Part shown: piece after piece, positions 43,700 to 55,190 of the stretch | Layout of the letters: every line of letters starts with the position of its first letter | Position numbering within the stretch: the first letter of the stretch is position 1 | DNA from: Lathyrus oleraceus | Taxonomy: Eukaryota; Streptophyta; Magnoliopsida; Fabales; Fabaceae | Length of the DNA stretch: 64,000 bases | Direction of reading: 5' to 3' | Assembly (NCBI RefSeq): GCF_024323335.1 | Contig: NC_066583.1 | Location: 18,894,665-18,958,664 of the forward strand | Position numbers and translations under genes: made by a program | The notes under the pieces: generated by a model | The model's input: the letters and a program-made list of their open reading frames with translations, nothing else | What the model was told of the DNA's origin: nothing | Database searches by the model: none

Positions 43700-46600
43700 T
43701 TAAGCGAAGTATTTCTTGATTGCATCTGCGTTCACGGGACGAGTGAACTCTTCACCATCCATAGTTGTAAGAATCAATGCACCGCCTGAAAAGGCTCTCT
43801 TAACAACATATGGGCATTCATAATTAGGAGTCCATTTCCCCTAGAATCTGGTTTGAACAACAAGATCTTCTTGAGCACAAGGTCACCTTCTCTAAACACA
43901 CGAGGTCTAACCTTCTTATCAAAAGCTTTCTTCATCCTCTGCTGATATAACTGACCATGACATATGGCAGTCAATCTCTTCTCTTCAATCAAATTCAACT
44001 GGTCAAACCTAGTCTGACACCATTCAGCTTCAGTCAACTTGGCTTCCATGAGCATACGTAATGAAGGAATCTCAACCTCTACGGGGAGCACTGCTTCCAT
44101 ACCATACACCAGTGAGAAAGGGGTTGCCCCTGATGAAGTGCGGAAGGATGTGCGATACCCATGAAAAGCAAATGAGAGCATCTTATGCCAATCCTTATAC
44201 GTGACAACCATCTTCTAAATAATCTTCTTAATGTTCTTATTCGCAGCTTCAACAACCCCATTCATCTTGGGTCTGTAGGGAGAAGAATTATGATGTGCAA
44301 TCTTGAAGTCTTTGCAAAGAGCTTCCACCATATTGTTATTCAAGTTCGATCCATTATCAGTAATTATCTTACTTGGCACACCATAACGGCATATGATCTG
44401 ATTCTTGATAAACCTCACAACAACTTGCTTGGTTACATTACAGTACGATGCCGCTTCTACCCACTTTGTGAAGTAATCAATTTCCACCAAAATGAAATGA
44501 TCTCCATTCGAAGCTTTGGGCTCAATCATCCCAATCATATCAATTCCCCACATGGAGAACGGCCATGGGGAAGAGATAACATTCAAAAGTGTCGGAGGAA
44601 CATGAATCTTATCAGAATAAATTTGACACTTAAGTAAATTCTTCATAAACTTGCAATAATCAGATTCCATTGTCAGCCAATAGTAACCTGCTCGCAACAT
44701 CTTTTTCGCCTTTGCATGTCCATTGGAATGAGTACCAAAGGAACCTTCATGCACTTCAGTCATCAATAAGTCTGCTTCGTGTCTATCCACACATCTGAGC
44801 AAAACCATGTCGAAGTTCCTCTTGTACAGTATATCACCATTCAAGTAGAAATTACCGGCTAATCTTCTCAAAGTCTTCTTATCTTTCAAAGATGCCCCAG
44901 GCGGGTAAATCTGACTTTGGAGGAAACATTTGATGTCGTAATACCATGGCTTTTCATCATTGATCTCTTCAACGACAAACACATGAGTTGGCCTATCAAG
45001 ACGCATCACAGACAAATTGGGAACTTCATTCCAATACTTCACTATAATCATTGATGCCAACGTTGCAAGAGCATCTGCCATCCAGTTCTCATCTCGAGGG
45101 ATATGATGAAACTCAACCTTTATAAAGAAAGTTGAAATCCTCCTCGCATAATCTCTATATGGTATTAAACCGGGTTGATTCGTCTCCCAATCACCTTTGA
45201 TCTGATTCACAACCAAAGCTGAGTCTCCGAAGACATCCAAATAGTTGATTATGAGATTCGTGGCCTCTTCAAGCCCCATAATGCAAGCTTCATATTCTGC
45301 CATGTTATTTGTACATTTGAAAGTCAATCTAGCTGTAAATGGTAGATGCATGTCTTGAGGAGTAATGATCACTGCCCCAATTCCATTTCCATATTGATTA
45401 ACAACTCCATCAAATACCATGCCCCAACAGGAACCAGGCTCTGGCCCTTCTTCAAGCAATGGTTCATCACAATCTTTCGTTTTCAAGTACAAGATCTCTT
45501 CATCAGGAAAATCATACTGACTGGTAATCTTTAATCGGTTGGTGAGCCAAATGGTCAACCAAGATACTACCTTTGATTGCTTTCTGAGATCGGTATTCGA
45601 TATCATACTCTGATAACAACATCTGCCAACGGGCAATCCTCCCAGTTAAAGCAGGCTTTTCAAATATATACTTGATTGGATCCATTTTGGATATCAACCA
45701 AGTGGTATGATTCAACATATACTGACGCAGACGCTTAGTAGCCCAAGCCAATGCGCAACATGTTTTCTCAAGCATAGAATAGCGAGTCTCACAACCGGTG
45801 AACTTCTTACTGAGGTAGTAAATCACAAATTCTTTCTTTCCAGTCTCATCTTGCTGACCTAGGACACAACCCATACTATCCTCGAGCACAGTTAAATACA
45901 TGATCAACGGTCTTCCTTCAATAGGTGGAGACAAAACGGAGGTTCAAGCAAATATTCCTTGATACTGTCAAAAGCTTTCTGGAAGTCTTCGGTCCAATCA
46001 CAAGACTTATCTTTCCGAAGTAGCTTGAATATAGGCGCACATGTGGAGATCATGTGGGAAATGAATCTGGAGATATAATTCAAGCGAGCGAGAAAACCTC
46101 TGACTTGCTTCTCAATTTTATGCATCTCTTGTATTGCTTTGACCTTGGCAGGATCAACTTTAATACCCTTCTCGCTGATAATAAATCCCAACAACTTACG
46201 AGAGCGGACACCAAAAGTACATTTATTGGGATTCAAGCGGAGTTTACATTTCCTCAAATGCTGGAATAGCTTCAACAAATGCTCAACATGTTCCTCTTCA
46301 TCAATTAATTTAGCAATCATGTCATGAAAAAGAGTAGTCATTATTCTTTGGTAAGGTGCATCAGCATTCTTTAGATCGAAAGGCATCACTCTATAATAGA
46401 ATGTTCCCCAAGGTGTAATGAATGTGGTCTTCTCCATATCTTCGGGTGCCATCTTGATCTGATTATATCCGGAAAATCCATCCATAAACGAAAAGACATT
46501 GAATTTAGCAGTATTGTCTACCAACATATCAATGTGTGGTAGAGGGAAATCATCTTTCGGACCGGCTTTATTCAAATCTCTATAGTCAACACACATGCGG

Positions 46601-47103
46601 ACTTTTTCATATTTCTTCGGCACAGGCATAATATTGGCCACCCATTGCGGTTACTCAGCGGTCACAAGGAAATCGGTGTCAATCTGCTTCTGCACTTCCT
46701 CTTTGATCTTCACAGCCATATCAAGATGTGTTCTTCTCAACTTCTGCTTGACTGTCGGGCATTCTGGCTTTAACGACAATCTATGCTCCACAATCTCAGA
46801 ATCCGAACCAGGCATGTCTTGATAGGACCAAGCAAACACATCTGAATAATCTCAATCAACCCCTTCTTGACATCTGGACACAGTCGAGACCCAATCTTGA
46901 CTTCCTTCACATCATCCTCAGAACCCAAGTTAACTAGCTCAATCTGCTCTTCGAACGGCTGAATGGTCTTTTCATCTTGCTCAAGAAGACGAGATAATTC
47001 ATCCCTCACTTCTACATCACTTTCCTCCTCGACCTCAAACACAGAGAATTCAAAATTTGGAGAAGGAGAAGGATCATTGTATTCAATGGGGTTAGGAACC
47101 AAC
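43700..47103 (-). pseudogene. pol: Ogre A pol (RT, RNase H, second RNase H, integrase), broken
   Basis: It starts after the splice acceptor at 47104 with an acidic segment (SPNFEFSVFEVEEESD). A frameshift near 46840 and TAA at 46651 precede the RT (ANIMPVPKKYEKVRMCVDYRDLNK; FSFMDGFSGYNQIKMA). The YVDD motif is absent: 12 residues are lost in frame at about 46315-46327. The first RNase H (YLTVLEDSMGCVLGQ) follows a frameshift near 45930. The second, archaeal-type RNase H (WGMVFDGVVNQYGNGIGAV, NNMAEYEACIMGLEEA) follows another frameshift near 45520. Integrase has the HHCC finger and D/D/E (MWGIDMIG, TDNGSNL, NGVVEAAN). TAG at 44215 replaces a Gln, and a late frameshift near 43845 precedes the natural end TAA 43700-43702. 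Confidence 0.92.
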
Positions 47104-47350
47104 CTGCATAATGATTTGATATTTTGATTTTAGAGAAGTGAATTTGTGACCAAATATTATGTAGATGGACAATTATATTGTTTATTTATGTTTTTTGTGA
47201 TTACCGTTTTCAGAATAAAGCAAAAAGTAAAAATAAACATCAAAGATGTGGATGAATAGAATTAATTTTATTAATGATCAATTTGAAAATGCCTAAACAA
47301 TGTTCACTTCTCCCTTAGGCATAGGAGAAGGATTTTAAAACATATAAAAG
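47104..47350 (-). other. Ogre A intron, part next to the RT exon
   Basis: On the minus strand it ends AATCATTATGCAG at 47104, matching the acceptor position of Ogre C. It is AT-rich and non-coding. The rest of the intron lies at 52237 and above; the CACTA transposon is inserted between, after AAG 47348-47350. Confidence 0.65.
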
Positions 47351-47375
47351 CACTACGCCAAAAACTGGAATAGAC

Positions 47376-47735
47376 AGCGCACCTTATAGGGCGCTTTCTT
47401 AAAGAAGCGCACTCTAATGTGAAGAGAAAAAATAAGGAGCGAACAACATGAATAGACAGCGCACTTTAGAGGGCGCTTTTATAACAAAGCGCCCTCTAAA
47501 GTGAAGCGAAAAAATAATGAGGAAATGGAGGGACACCAATAGAGGGCGCGTTTATGAAAGCGCCCTCTAAGGGTACCCTTAGAGGGCGCTTTTAAAAAAG
47601 CGCTCTCTAAGTCCATGTACATTTCCAGTTTATAAGGCGCTTTTGGAAAGCCTTAGAGAGCGCTTTTAGAAGCGCCCTCTTAGGCCCCCTTTAGAGGGCG
47701 CTTTTTTTACACAAGCGCCCTCTAAGGTCCCCTTT
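47376..47735. repeat. Left subterminal repeats of the CACTA element
   Basis: At least ten copies of TTAGAGGGCGCTTT or its reverse AAAGCGCCCTCTAA and near variants, often as closely spaced inverted pairs. In En/Spm-like elements, subterminal repeats bind the TNPA-type protein. Confidence 0.85.
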
Positions 47736-48425
47736 AGTAAACATTAAAATTATAACATATACTGCATGTCTCTTTATTTTCCCTCTCTATATGCTATTTC
47801 GTTTACGTAACTGGGTTTTCTCTCTACTGCGATTACTCTCTACTGCGATTACTCTCGTCATCCGTTCGTTCTCCCTCCCTCACCGTCGTCATCGCCGTCG
47901 CCTTTTTCTGCTGCTGCGTTCACGTTCACTGAGTTATCTGCGTCCACCGTCGCTGTTCACTTTCTTCTCCATCGTTACCGTCACCTTGAAGGTATTTCTC
48001 TTCTCCATCGTTACCGTTCACTTTCTTCAGGTGTTTGATTAGGGCATTTTCTAAACTGAGTTTTACATTTTGTGCATTATGTTGATTAATGTTGTTTAGG
48101 GCAAACGAGCACTATATGGTGTTCATGAGCACCTTGTTGTAAGGTTTTTTATTTCTGATTGAAAAATGATGTCATTTGGAGTGTGTTTGAGCTTGTGCTT
48201 GGAAGTTTGATGATTATGGATGCAAGTTTGTTCATGTTCCAAACACCATAAGTTTGCATTGGTCTTTTGTATGCAGTAGGTGTGTGTGAGTTTGTATTCA
48301 ATAATGATAAAAAAAAGAGAGTTTAGATTGCTGTAACATGAGAGAAATGGAAGGTATATGAATTTGTTTTTTGTGTAGCTTCACGAATATGGTCATTGTC
48401 TTACTTGGGTCTTATTACAGATAAA
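47736..48425 (+). promoter_or_regulatory. Leader of the Ulp1-like gene
   Basis: A CT-rich stretch (47770-48040) with repeated TCTCCATCGTTACCGT (about 47968 and 48004) is followed by AT-rich sequence that could be a leader intron ending TCTTATTACAG at 48420. The ATG is at 48426. No certain TATA box is seen. Confidence 0.4.
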
Positions 48426-51400
48426 ATGGCTAACCAAGACGATACCCATGACGCGAGTGGATCACGTAACAATGTTGAAAAAGAAATCAAACGAGGATTG
48501 ACTGTTATGAAGTCAATCATTCGTGCAAGAGACAAGGGTGAAAAATTCGAAGTACATTGGAGTTCTGAAGACCAACTAATTGAGCCTAACGGTTCAATGT
48601 TGGCAAGTTACATTGGTTTCCTTGTTCGACAGCATATTCCGATTACATGTGAGAATTGGAGAAGTCCGGAATTGAAGGTTGGCAAAGAAAAAATATGGTC
48701 CGAGATACAGGTACTTACCATATATTGTTATATGTTTTTTTTGTTGACTATTTGTTGACCATATATTGTTATAATATTACTTATAATAACACACTCCATG
48801 TGTATGTTTTTTAGAGATCCTTTCACATCGATGAAAGCCGGCAAAAATATTGTATTCAATTGGCCGGAAAAAGACTCTGAGGATTTCGGTCCTTTTTGTC
48901 CAACAAATTTCTCAAGGATGAGGAAGGAAAATTTGTTGAAGCAGAACGGCCAATGAAGTATGCGGAGATTATTTCAGCCGAAGAATGGGATAACTTTGTC
49001 GCCAAACGAAGAAACGAAAAATTCCATGTAATGTCTATTAATTATGGTATTATACAATTGTTAAGTTACTTGGTTCTAATATGCCTTAAACTTTTTTATC
49101 CAGGAAGTAAGCGACAAAAATCGGAAAAGGGCATCAAAACCCGCGTATCCGTACAAAAAAGGGCGTACGGGATATGCACGGTTACAACAAAGAATTGTGA
49201 GTATATTCAAATGCTATGAGCTTATAAATTGTCACAATATGTTATAATTGATGATCTTATAATCTGATTCAATGTGTAGCTAGCCGAGGAGAAAAGTGAC
49301 GCAACATCTCTTCCGGAGCACGTATTGTGGAAGGCTGCTCGGGTTGGGAAGGATGGGGTTGTCGTTGAAGCGGTTCAAAATGTTTATGACGAATGTGTGA
49401 GTATATGTAACATTATTTCTTTAATAATATCGAAAATTTTGTTAGACATATAATTCATTTTTAATCTCCTCTAATAATATTTCAGGAGACTCTATCCCAA
49501 ACCTTACCTTCAACCGAGGTCCAGGATTGCAGGAGCGTACTTAGTCGAGTACTAAATGTTCCTGAGTATTCCGATCGTGTGAGGGGTAAGGGTTTTGGTG
49601 TGACTCCGTCGTCATTTTATAAAAAACCAAAAACAAAAAATCCTACCAACAAAGAGGTGATGGAGACCTTGGCGGAGTTAAGGGCACAAGTACTCGAACT
49701 GCAAAAGGAGAATGCAAGGTATAGAGAGGAAAGGTGCGGTTTCGAGGCAAAAGATACTAGTGACCGAGCTAGTATCAATTGTCAACCGAAATTTCCCGAG
49801 GTAATTATATATGTTATTATGAAATTAAAATAGCACTTTTTTACTTGACACATATACACGTTAACAATAACATTTATTATTGGTTTAGGGCATTACACCT
49901 TGTCAGCTGTATCTATCGTCACCAACTTATCGCATAGTTGGCAAGGGAAAAGTGGACAACACTTCGGGTGAATTACTTCACCATAATCCCCTCCCGGTGG
50001 GATATATGAAAGTTTCGGTTGACCTTGTATTAGATACGGACGCGCTTCTACCATTACCTGACGTTGTTTCAGAGACAACGTTGATGCGAGATGCAATCGG
50101 GTCCTTTGTTGGATGGCCGTCAGATCTAATTTTCCCAGATGCCGAGGTATATATGTTCTAAATGATTATGAATATTTAGTATTCACATTTCAATTCAGCT
50201 ACAATTATGATATTTAATCAATCCTTATTACATGGTAATGTTAGACTCCTACAAGACCCACACATAAAGCTGGTAAAGGGATTTCAAGACACATCGAGTC
50301 GGTTGCATCTCAAAAAGATGTACAAATATATATACCCATTGAATTATATACGCAACGATTCTATTGCATCACAAAAAGTCATTATTTAATTTATATGAAT
50401 TTTTAGGTTCCCGGTCGAATGTTGAAAAAAGCTGGTAAAGATATTCCAACGACGTCCGGGACAAAATCTCAAATTATGATGCGTCTTGAGAAAATGGTGG
50501 AAGAGACCGATATTATGCATGGCGCCATCCGTAGTATAGATTTTGATGAAGGTGTTTTCGGAATTGCTCATTCCGAAATAATTGCAAAGGAGGACATGCA
50601 ACAACTTTTTGAACACGAAGAATTGGGCATCGTTGTCATTCATTCATACATATGGTACTCCGATCAATCTATTATTTACTTAGTTGAACAATTTATTTAC
50701 ACATTTCAATGAGTAGTCTAATGTTTATTATGTTTCTATTTAAGGTATATGTATGACACATTGATGCGGGGAACTGAATTGTGTAACCGATTCAATTTTA
50801 TTGCTGCTTCCCGTATCAACACAACGTTTATAACGAAAAATCCAACATCCGTAAAGAGTGAACTAGTCGATAGATTCATGGCGGCCGGCGATAATACTAC
50901 ACCCAGTTTGTATTTTTTACCGTTTAATTCTGGCAACGGGTTAGATTTTCTTTCTAATAATTTCAGTCTAATCTATGTATATCTTTTATGTAGAAAATTT
51001 TCATGCATCTAAATTTTTGTTTTATTTTACAGTGGTCACTGGGTGTTGGTTGCTATGGATCTTTCGAGACTAATGGTGTATTATCTCGATTCGTTATCGG
51101 GTGATTGGAGTAAATATCCGAGTATGAAGAAGACGGTTGACGCGTAAGTGAAATTCCCCTAAATATTCGTGTGTATTTGTATATTTAATTATGTCTGTCA
51201 GATTGATCTCAATATACGTTTTTATTTTGTTAGGGCAATACTAAAATTAGATCGAAAAAGAATTATCGTAATAGGAAGGACATTACCTGGGTCAGAGTTC
51301 AGGTATATATTAAGTATCTTATTTTTGCTTATAATAGTGTTTGTTTTTGCTTATAATAGTGTTTGTAAGAAATTAACTATATATATATTGTTTGTTTTTC

Positions 51401-51692
51401 TGTGTAGTGTCCTCAGCAAAACAATTCGGTCGATTGCGGATTTTTTGTATTGAGATTTATGAGAGATATCATTGCGTTGAATCGTATAGACATCCCAAAA
51501 ATGGTATGGAATAATAACTTAGGGTTTATTTTAATATTATCGGATATTTCATCTAATTTGTTACTAAATCATGAATATGTTTTATTCTCTTAATTGTAGT
51601 ACTTTGACGAATACAAATCTTACTCAAGAGCTCATTTGGATGAAATGAAGGATGAATTGTGTCAATTCATTATTGATCAAAGAATCATATAG
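48426..51692 (+). pseudogene. Ulp1-like cysteine protease gene (C48 type), 12 exons, inside the CACTA element
   Basis: Exons from consensus splice sites: 48426-48710, 48815-49027, 49104-49196, 49280-49396, 49486-49800, 49889-50146, 50407-50654, 50745-50939, 51033-51143, 51234-51302, 51408-51503 and 51600-51692 (TAG). The N-terminal two thirds is the type of protein region seen in plant transposon-borne genes, with a short coiled coil in exon 5 (ETLAELRAQVLELQKEN). The C-terminal protease part has catalytic His in GHWVLVAMD (exon 9), Asp in YYLDSLSGDW (exon 9), then Gln and Cys in CPQQNNSVDCGFFVLRF (exon 11). Ulp1-type enzymes cleave SUMO-like modifiers. Damage: TGA at 48878-48880 in exon 2 and a one-base loss near 51240 in exon 10. 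All donors and acceptors used are GT/AG. It could also be the element's own accessory protein rather than a captured host gene. Confidence 0.78.
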
Positions 51693-51940
51693 GTTGTATA
51701 TTGTTGTACATATATGTATGGAATGTTGTTGTACATGCATGAATATATATTAATGTTGTATATATGGAGGATTAATGTTGTATATAAATGGATTCATGTT
51801 GTATATATCAATGGATTAATGGTGTATAACATTGGATTAAAGGATGAAATCAATATGAATTTTAGACTTTTGCAGCATGCGAACAAGTTCCCAATTAAAT
51901 ACCCACTGTTTTTCAAACAAATTTTTTAAAAATAACTAAC
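51693..51940 (+). other. 3' flank of the Ulp1-like gene
   Basis: AT-rich, with several repeats of GTTGTATAT-type sequence (51705-51830). No coding region is supported. A polyadenylation signal is not obvious. Confidence 0.5.
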
Positions 51941-51944
51941 ACTT

Positions 51945-52205
51945 TAGAGGGCGCTTTCTGTAGGAAGCGCCCTCTAAACACTTTACATTGACAACTTTAG
52001 AGGGCGCTTTGTCCAGAAAGCGCCCTCTAAGGTGGCCCTTTATGGACCACTCCAGAGGGCGCTTTTTTCTGAAAGCGCACTATAATGTGGCCCTTAAAGG
52101 GCCACTTTAGACAGCGCTTTCTCCAGGAAAACAAAGCGCTGTCTTTACCTATGCCAGCGCCACTTTAGAGGGCGCTTAAAAGCGCTGTTATAGGCCAAAA
52201 TAAGC
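51945..52205. repeat. Right subterminal repeats of the CACTA element
   Basis: Eight or more AGAGGGCGCTTT / AAAGCGCCCTCT copies and variants (for example 51948, 51966, 51999 and 52018), matching the left arm. Confidence 0.85.
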
Positions 52206-52236
52206 GCCCTCTTTTCCCTTATTTGGCGTAGTGAAG

Positions 52237-53333
52237 CAATTACTTAGATCGATGCAAAATAACAGGAACATCAACAATAGTCCAATTGGTGCATCTTCCT
52301 CTTCGTCATCCTCTAGCACAGAAGCTAAGTGTTGTTTATTGCCATGAATGAACCCTCCGCTACGGAAGCTTAGTTGCATATTTTCAGTCCTTGCGGTTGA
52401 TGAACCTTTCTGGAACCCCAAACTGGTTTTGCCTTTGTTGTCGGAGACCTCTACCATGTGCCCCCACTGATCAACATTGCCTTCTTCCACAATCTTCTTA
52501 GCATCTTTCAAAGAGGACATAAGTGCCCCAACTCTCTTCTCAGCAGCAATAGATAAGGCCTGGAACAGAGTTCTAACCTCATCCTCAGCTTCAACATAAG
52601 AGAAAGATGACAAATGGCTAACCAACAATGCCTTCTCTCCACCAACAATCACTAGCTTGCCATTTTTCACAAATTTGAGTTTCTGGTGCAATGTGGAAGT
52701 AACAGCTCCTGCCTCATGAGTCCATGGCCTTCCCAACAAGCAGCTGTAGGCCGGGTGTATATCCATTACTTGGAAAGTAATTTGAAAATCACTCAGACCT
52801 ATTTTCACTAGAAGGTCCACTTCTCTAATGACAGTTTTGCGTGAACCGTCAAAGGCCTTGACAATTACACCATTGTACCTCATAGGCGCTCCTTGGTATG
52901 ATAGCTTTGACAAAGTTGACTTCGGAAGAACATTCAGTGACGAACCTGTGTCAACCAACACATTTTACAAAGCATCCTCTTTGCAATTCATAGAAATGTG
53001 CAAAGCCAGATTATGGTTCCTTCCCTCCTCAGGGAGTTCTTCAGCACTGAAGCTAAGATTATTGCAAGAAGTGATGTTATCCATGATATGATCGAATTGG
53101 TCTACTGTAACATCATGTTCTACAAAAGCTTATTCCAGAACTCTCTGCAGTGCTTCTCTGTTTGCTTCAGAATTCATGAGCAGAGACAACACTGAGATTT
53201 TTGAGGGGGTTTGGAGCAGTTGCTCCACCATATTGAACTCGCTTCTTTTGATCAACCGCAGTACCTCATCATCATCGTTAGCTTTTAAATTGTTGGGTTC
53301 ACCAGACTTACCTTTTGAAACACCAACTGGATC
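52237..53333 (-). pseudogene. Ogre A protease region
   Basis: On the minus strand, the catalytic LVDTGSSLNVLPKSTLSKLSY is near 52957, the body FQVMDIHPAYSCLLGRPWTHEAGAV near 52780, and an acidic tail (LEDDEEEDAP near 52310). Upstream linker residues (NNLSFSAEELPEEGRNHNLALHISMN) lie in the same frame but are cut by TAA at about 52965 and a second stop near 53130. It is separated from gag by TAA at about 53334. The coding tail runs into the intron close to the CACTA insertion. DTG is intact; the copy is better kept than Ogre C (23109-24306). Confidence 0.87.
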
Positions 53334-54226
53334 TTAAACAGGCACTTCCACCTTCTTACTCACAACTGATTCTTCCTTATCTTTTGGGAACACCGGCCCA
53401 AATACACGACCACTGCGGGTCACCTTGGTAACATCAGCAATGCTCACCACAGAGCTAGTCTTAGGCAACGAAACCTCTTGACCACCCTCTATCATTGTAG
53501 CATTATACTGATACATAACAGCTTTATCAGACGAATATAGGCTTGGGCCCACTAACCGTATAACCAACGGCGATACTGATTTATTGTTGACATTGCTACT
53601 ATTGATGTTGTCGTATTGGATTACCAATCTCTCTGGCTGCATGAAAATGGGCACTATGGCATTCACATCGTCATCTACATGACGGGATTGAACAATTTGA
53701 ATCATGCCTTCATCCATCAATCGCTGGATATCCCTTTTCACAACTTCACAACCCCTCGGGTTAACACTACAAACAACACAACCATCATGGTCATGCTCAC
53801 AGTCACTTACCAAACAAACATCCTTATGCATCTGCACTAAGGACCTCCTGATAAAACGCACATCAAAAACTTTAAACTCGCCAAGACAACCATCCACCAT
53901 ATTCACATAAGAATTCCCATGGGCGGGCAACAGATTTGCTTTCACATTTGGCGCACGGTCCTCAAAGGACACCATTCCACTCTTCATCATCTTTTGAACC
54001 TCATACTTGAGCGGATAGCAGTTTTCTATATCATGTCCGGGTGCTCCTTGATGAAAAGCACAACGGAGCTCAGGCTTGTACCACCAAGGAAGTGGTTCTG
54101 GAATCTGCGACGGGTTTCTCGGTTGGATTAGGTTCTTGAGAACCAAAGATGGATAGAGTTCTGCGTATGACATAGGAATCGGGTCAAAAGAGACCTTCTT
54201 CCTCTTGAAGTTTTATTGATGATGAC
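53334..54226 (-). pseudogene. gag: Ogre A gag, C-terminal part, cut by copia element 2
   Basis: Open from 54173 to 53336: MSYAELYPSLVLKN, then WWYKPELRCAFHQGAPGHDIENCYPLK (Cys-His-Cys zinc-finger-like region, complete here), VDGCLGEFKVFDVRFIRRSLVQMHKDVC and CEHDHDGCVVCSVNPRGCEVVKRDIQRLMDEGMIQI. Frame continuity extends right to 54226 (NFKRKKVSFDPIP) with one TAA near 54213. It ends at the LTR of copia element 2. The N-terminal gag core is not in the window. Confidence 0.88.
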
Positions 54227-55190
54227 TGTTGAAATTATGGTATCAGATATGAGATGTCGAAGGTAATGTCATGACACTAATATCTGAACAATATAAACAG
54301 GATAGAAGATAAAGAACAGTAGCACAAGTGACACAAGCAATTGTTAACCCAGTTCGGTGCAAACTCACCTACGTCTGGGGGCTACCAAACCAGGAAGGAA
54401 ATCCACTAAATAGAATTAGTTCAAAGACTCTCAGTAAACAACTTCAAGTTACACTCTTTTCACCTAATCTCTACTTGTGTGACTTCTATCTAAGAACTCT
54501 TATATATGAGATCCTACTCACTCCCCCTCAATCACAACAGTGATGTAAAAACAAATATTACAATGAAAGAAGACACTCTTCAAGAACACATACTTGATCT
54601 TTCTTAAAAGCTTCAACCAAGTAAACATACACACATGCTTCAAAGCTTAGAATGGACAAATTATAACTCAAAAGTCAGTCCAATTCAATCATCTATGGAT
54701 GAATGAATGGCTCACAATACACACGACCACACAAGACTAAAACCCTTATTCTCTCTCACTATTTCGTTCGTTATTTCTTGTGTGTTAAAACCAGGTTTTC
54801 CATGCCCTTTATATAGAAGTGTTTGGCTGGGCTTGGACATCATAAAACCCTAAAACTATTTTCCATTCGTATCTTCTTATGACAACTGATTATATCTTGT
54901 TAGAAAATAAGTCAATCTGGTTTTAATTACTGATTGAATGGCGCGTTCAATCATCTTATCAATCACACATAGATTAGCACAAAAAGTGCAATCACACAAT
55001 ACATAACATTCAGACTGAATGTTCTGTATACAGATGTCTTGACATCGGGTCTGACATCTCAGCAAAATCCTGCACATCCATATTTTAAACACCCTGCAGA
55101 AACCTGTTATCTTATGTCAAGACAACACTTGTGATAACTTGTGAAAGCTATAGGTTTTACCAAAATTGATGCCAACACATAGAACCAACA
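54227..55190 (-). repeat. 3' LTR of copia element 2 (964 bp)
   Basis: On minus it begins TGTTGGTTCTATG at 55190, next to the polypurine tract, and ends TTTCAACA at 54227. TATA box TATATAAAGGG lies at 54805-54815 (minus). The CCCAGTTCGGTGCAAACTCA-type phrase near 54350 is a feature of legume copia LTRs I have seen before. Confidence 0.82.
54805..54815 (-). promoter_or_regulatory. TATA box of copia element 2
   Basis: On the minus strand TATATAAAGGG, about 380 bases into the LTR, a typical U3 position. Confidence 0.55.

Larger units (their letters stand above)
47351..52233 (+). mobile_element. CACTA DNA transposon (4883 bp) carrying a Ulp1-like gene, TSD AAG
   Basis: Left end CACTACGCCAAA at 47351 and right end TTTGGCGTAGTG ending at 52233: a perfect 12-bp terminal inverted repeat. 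AAG at 47348-47350 and 52234-52236 is the 3-bp duplication expected of CACTA elements. Subterminal arms are packed with AGAGGGCGCTT motifs in both directions. The interior holds one multi-exon Ulp1-like gene. No TNP2-type transposase is seen, so it should depend on another element for movement. Confidence 0.92.
25837..54226 (-). mobile_element. Ogre-type element 'A' (reverse strand) with nested insertions
   Basis: Read on the minus strand from the right: gag (54226-53334), protease (53333-52237), intron holding a CACTA transposon, pol (47103-43700), a ~3-kb 3' non-coding region holding a copia element, polypurine tract, and 3' LTR (30551-25837). Its 5' end is separated by the copia element at 54227 and probably continues right of 63344 in inverted orientation. 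The pol layout has two RNase H-like domains before integrase, as in the Tat/Ogre lineage. Confidence 0.85.

Noticed and set aside
44185..44637. Plus-strand 150-codon ORF
   Set aside because: It is antisense to the integrase core of Ogre A pol, which has clear motifs.
50195..50400. Extra exon of the Ulp1-like gene (ORF 50207-50389)
   Set aside because: It ends without a usable donor in frame and the flanking exons join in phase without it; it is treated as intron.
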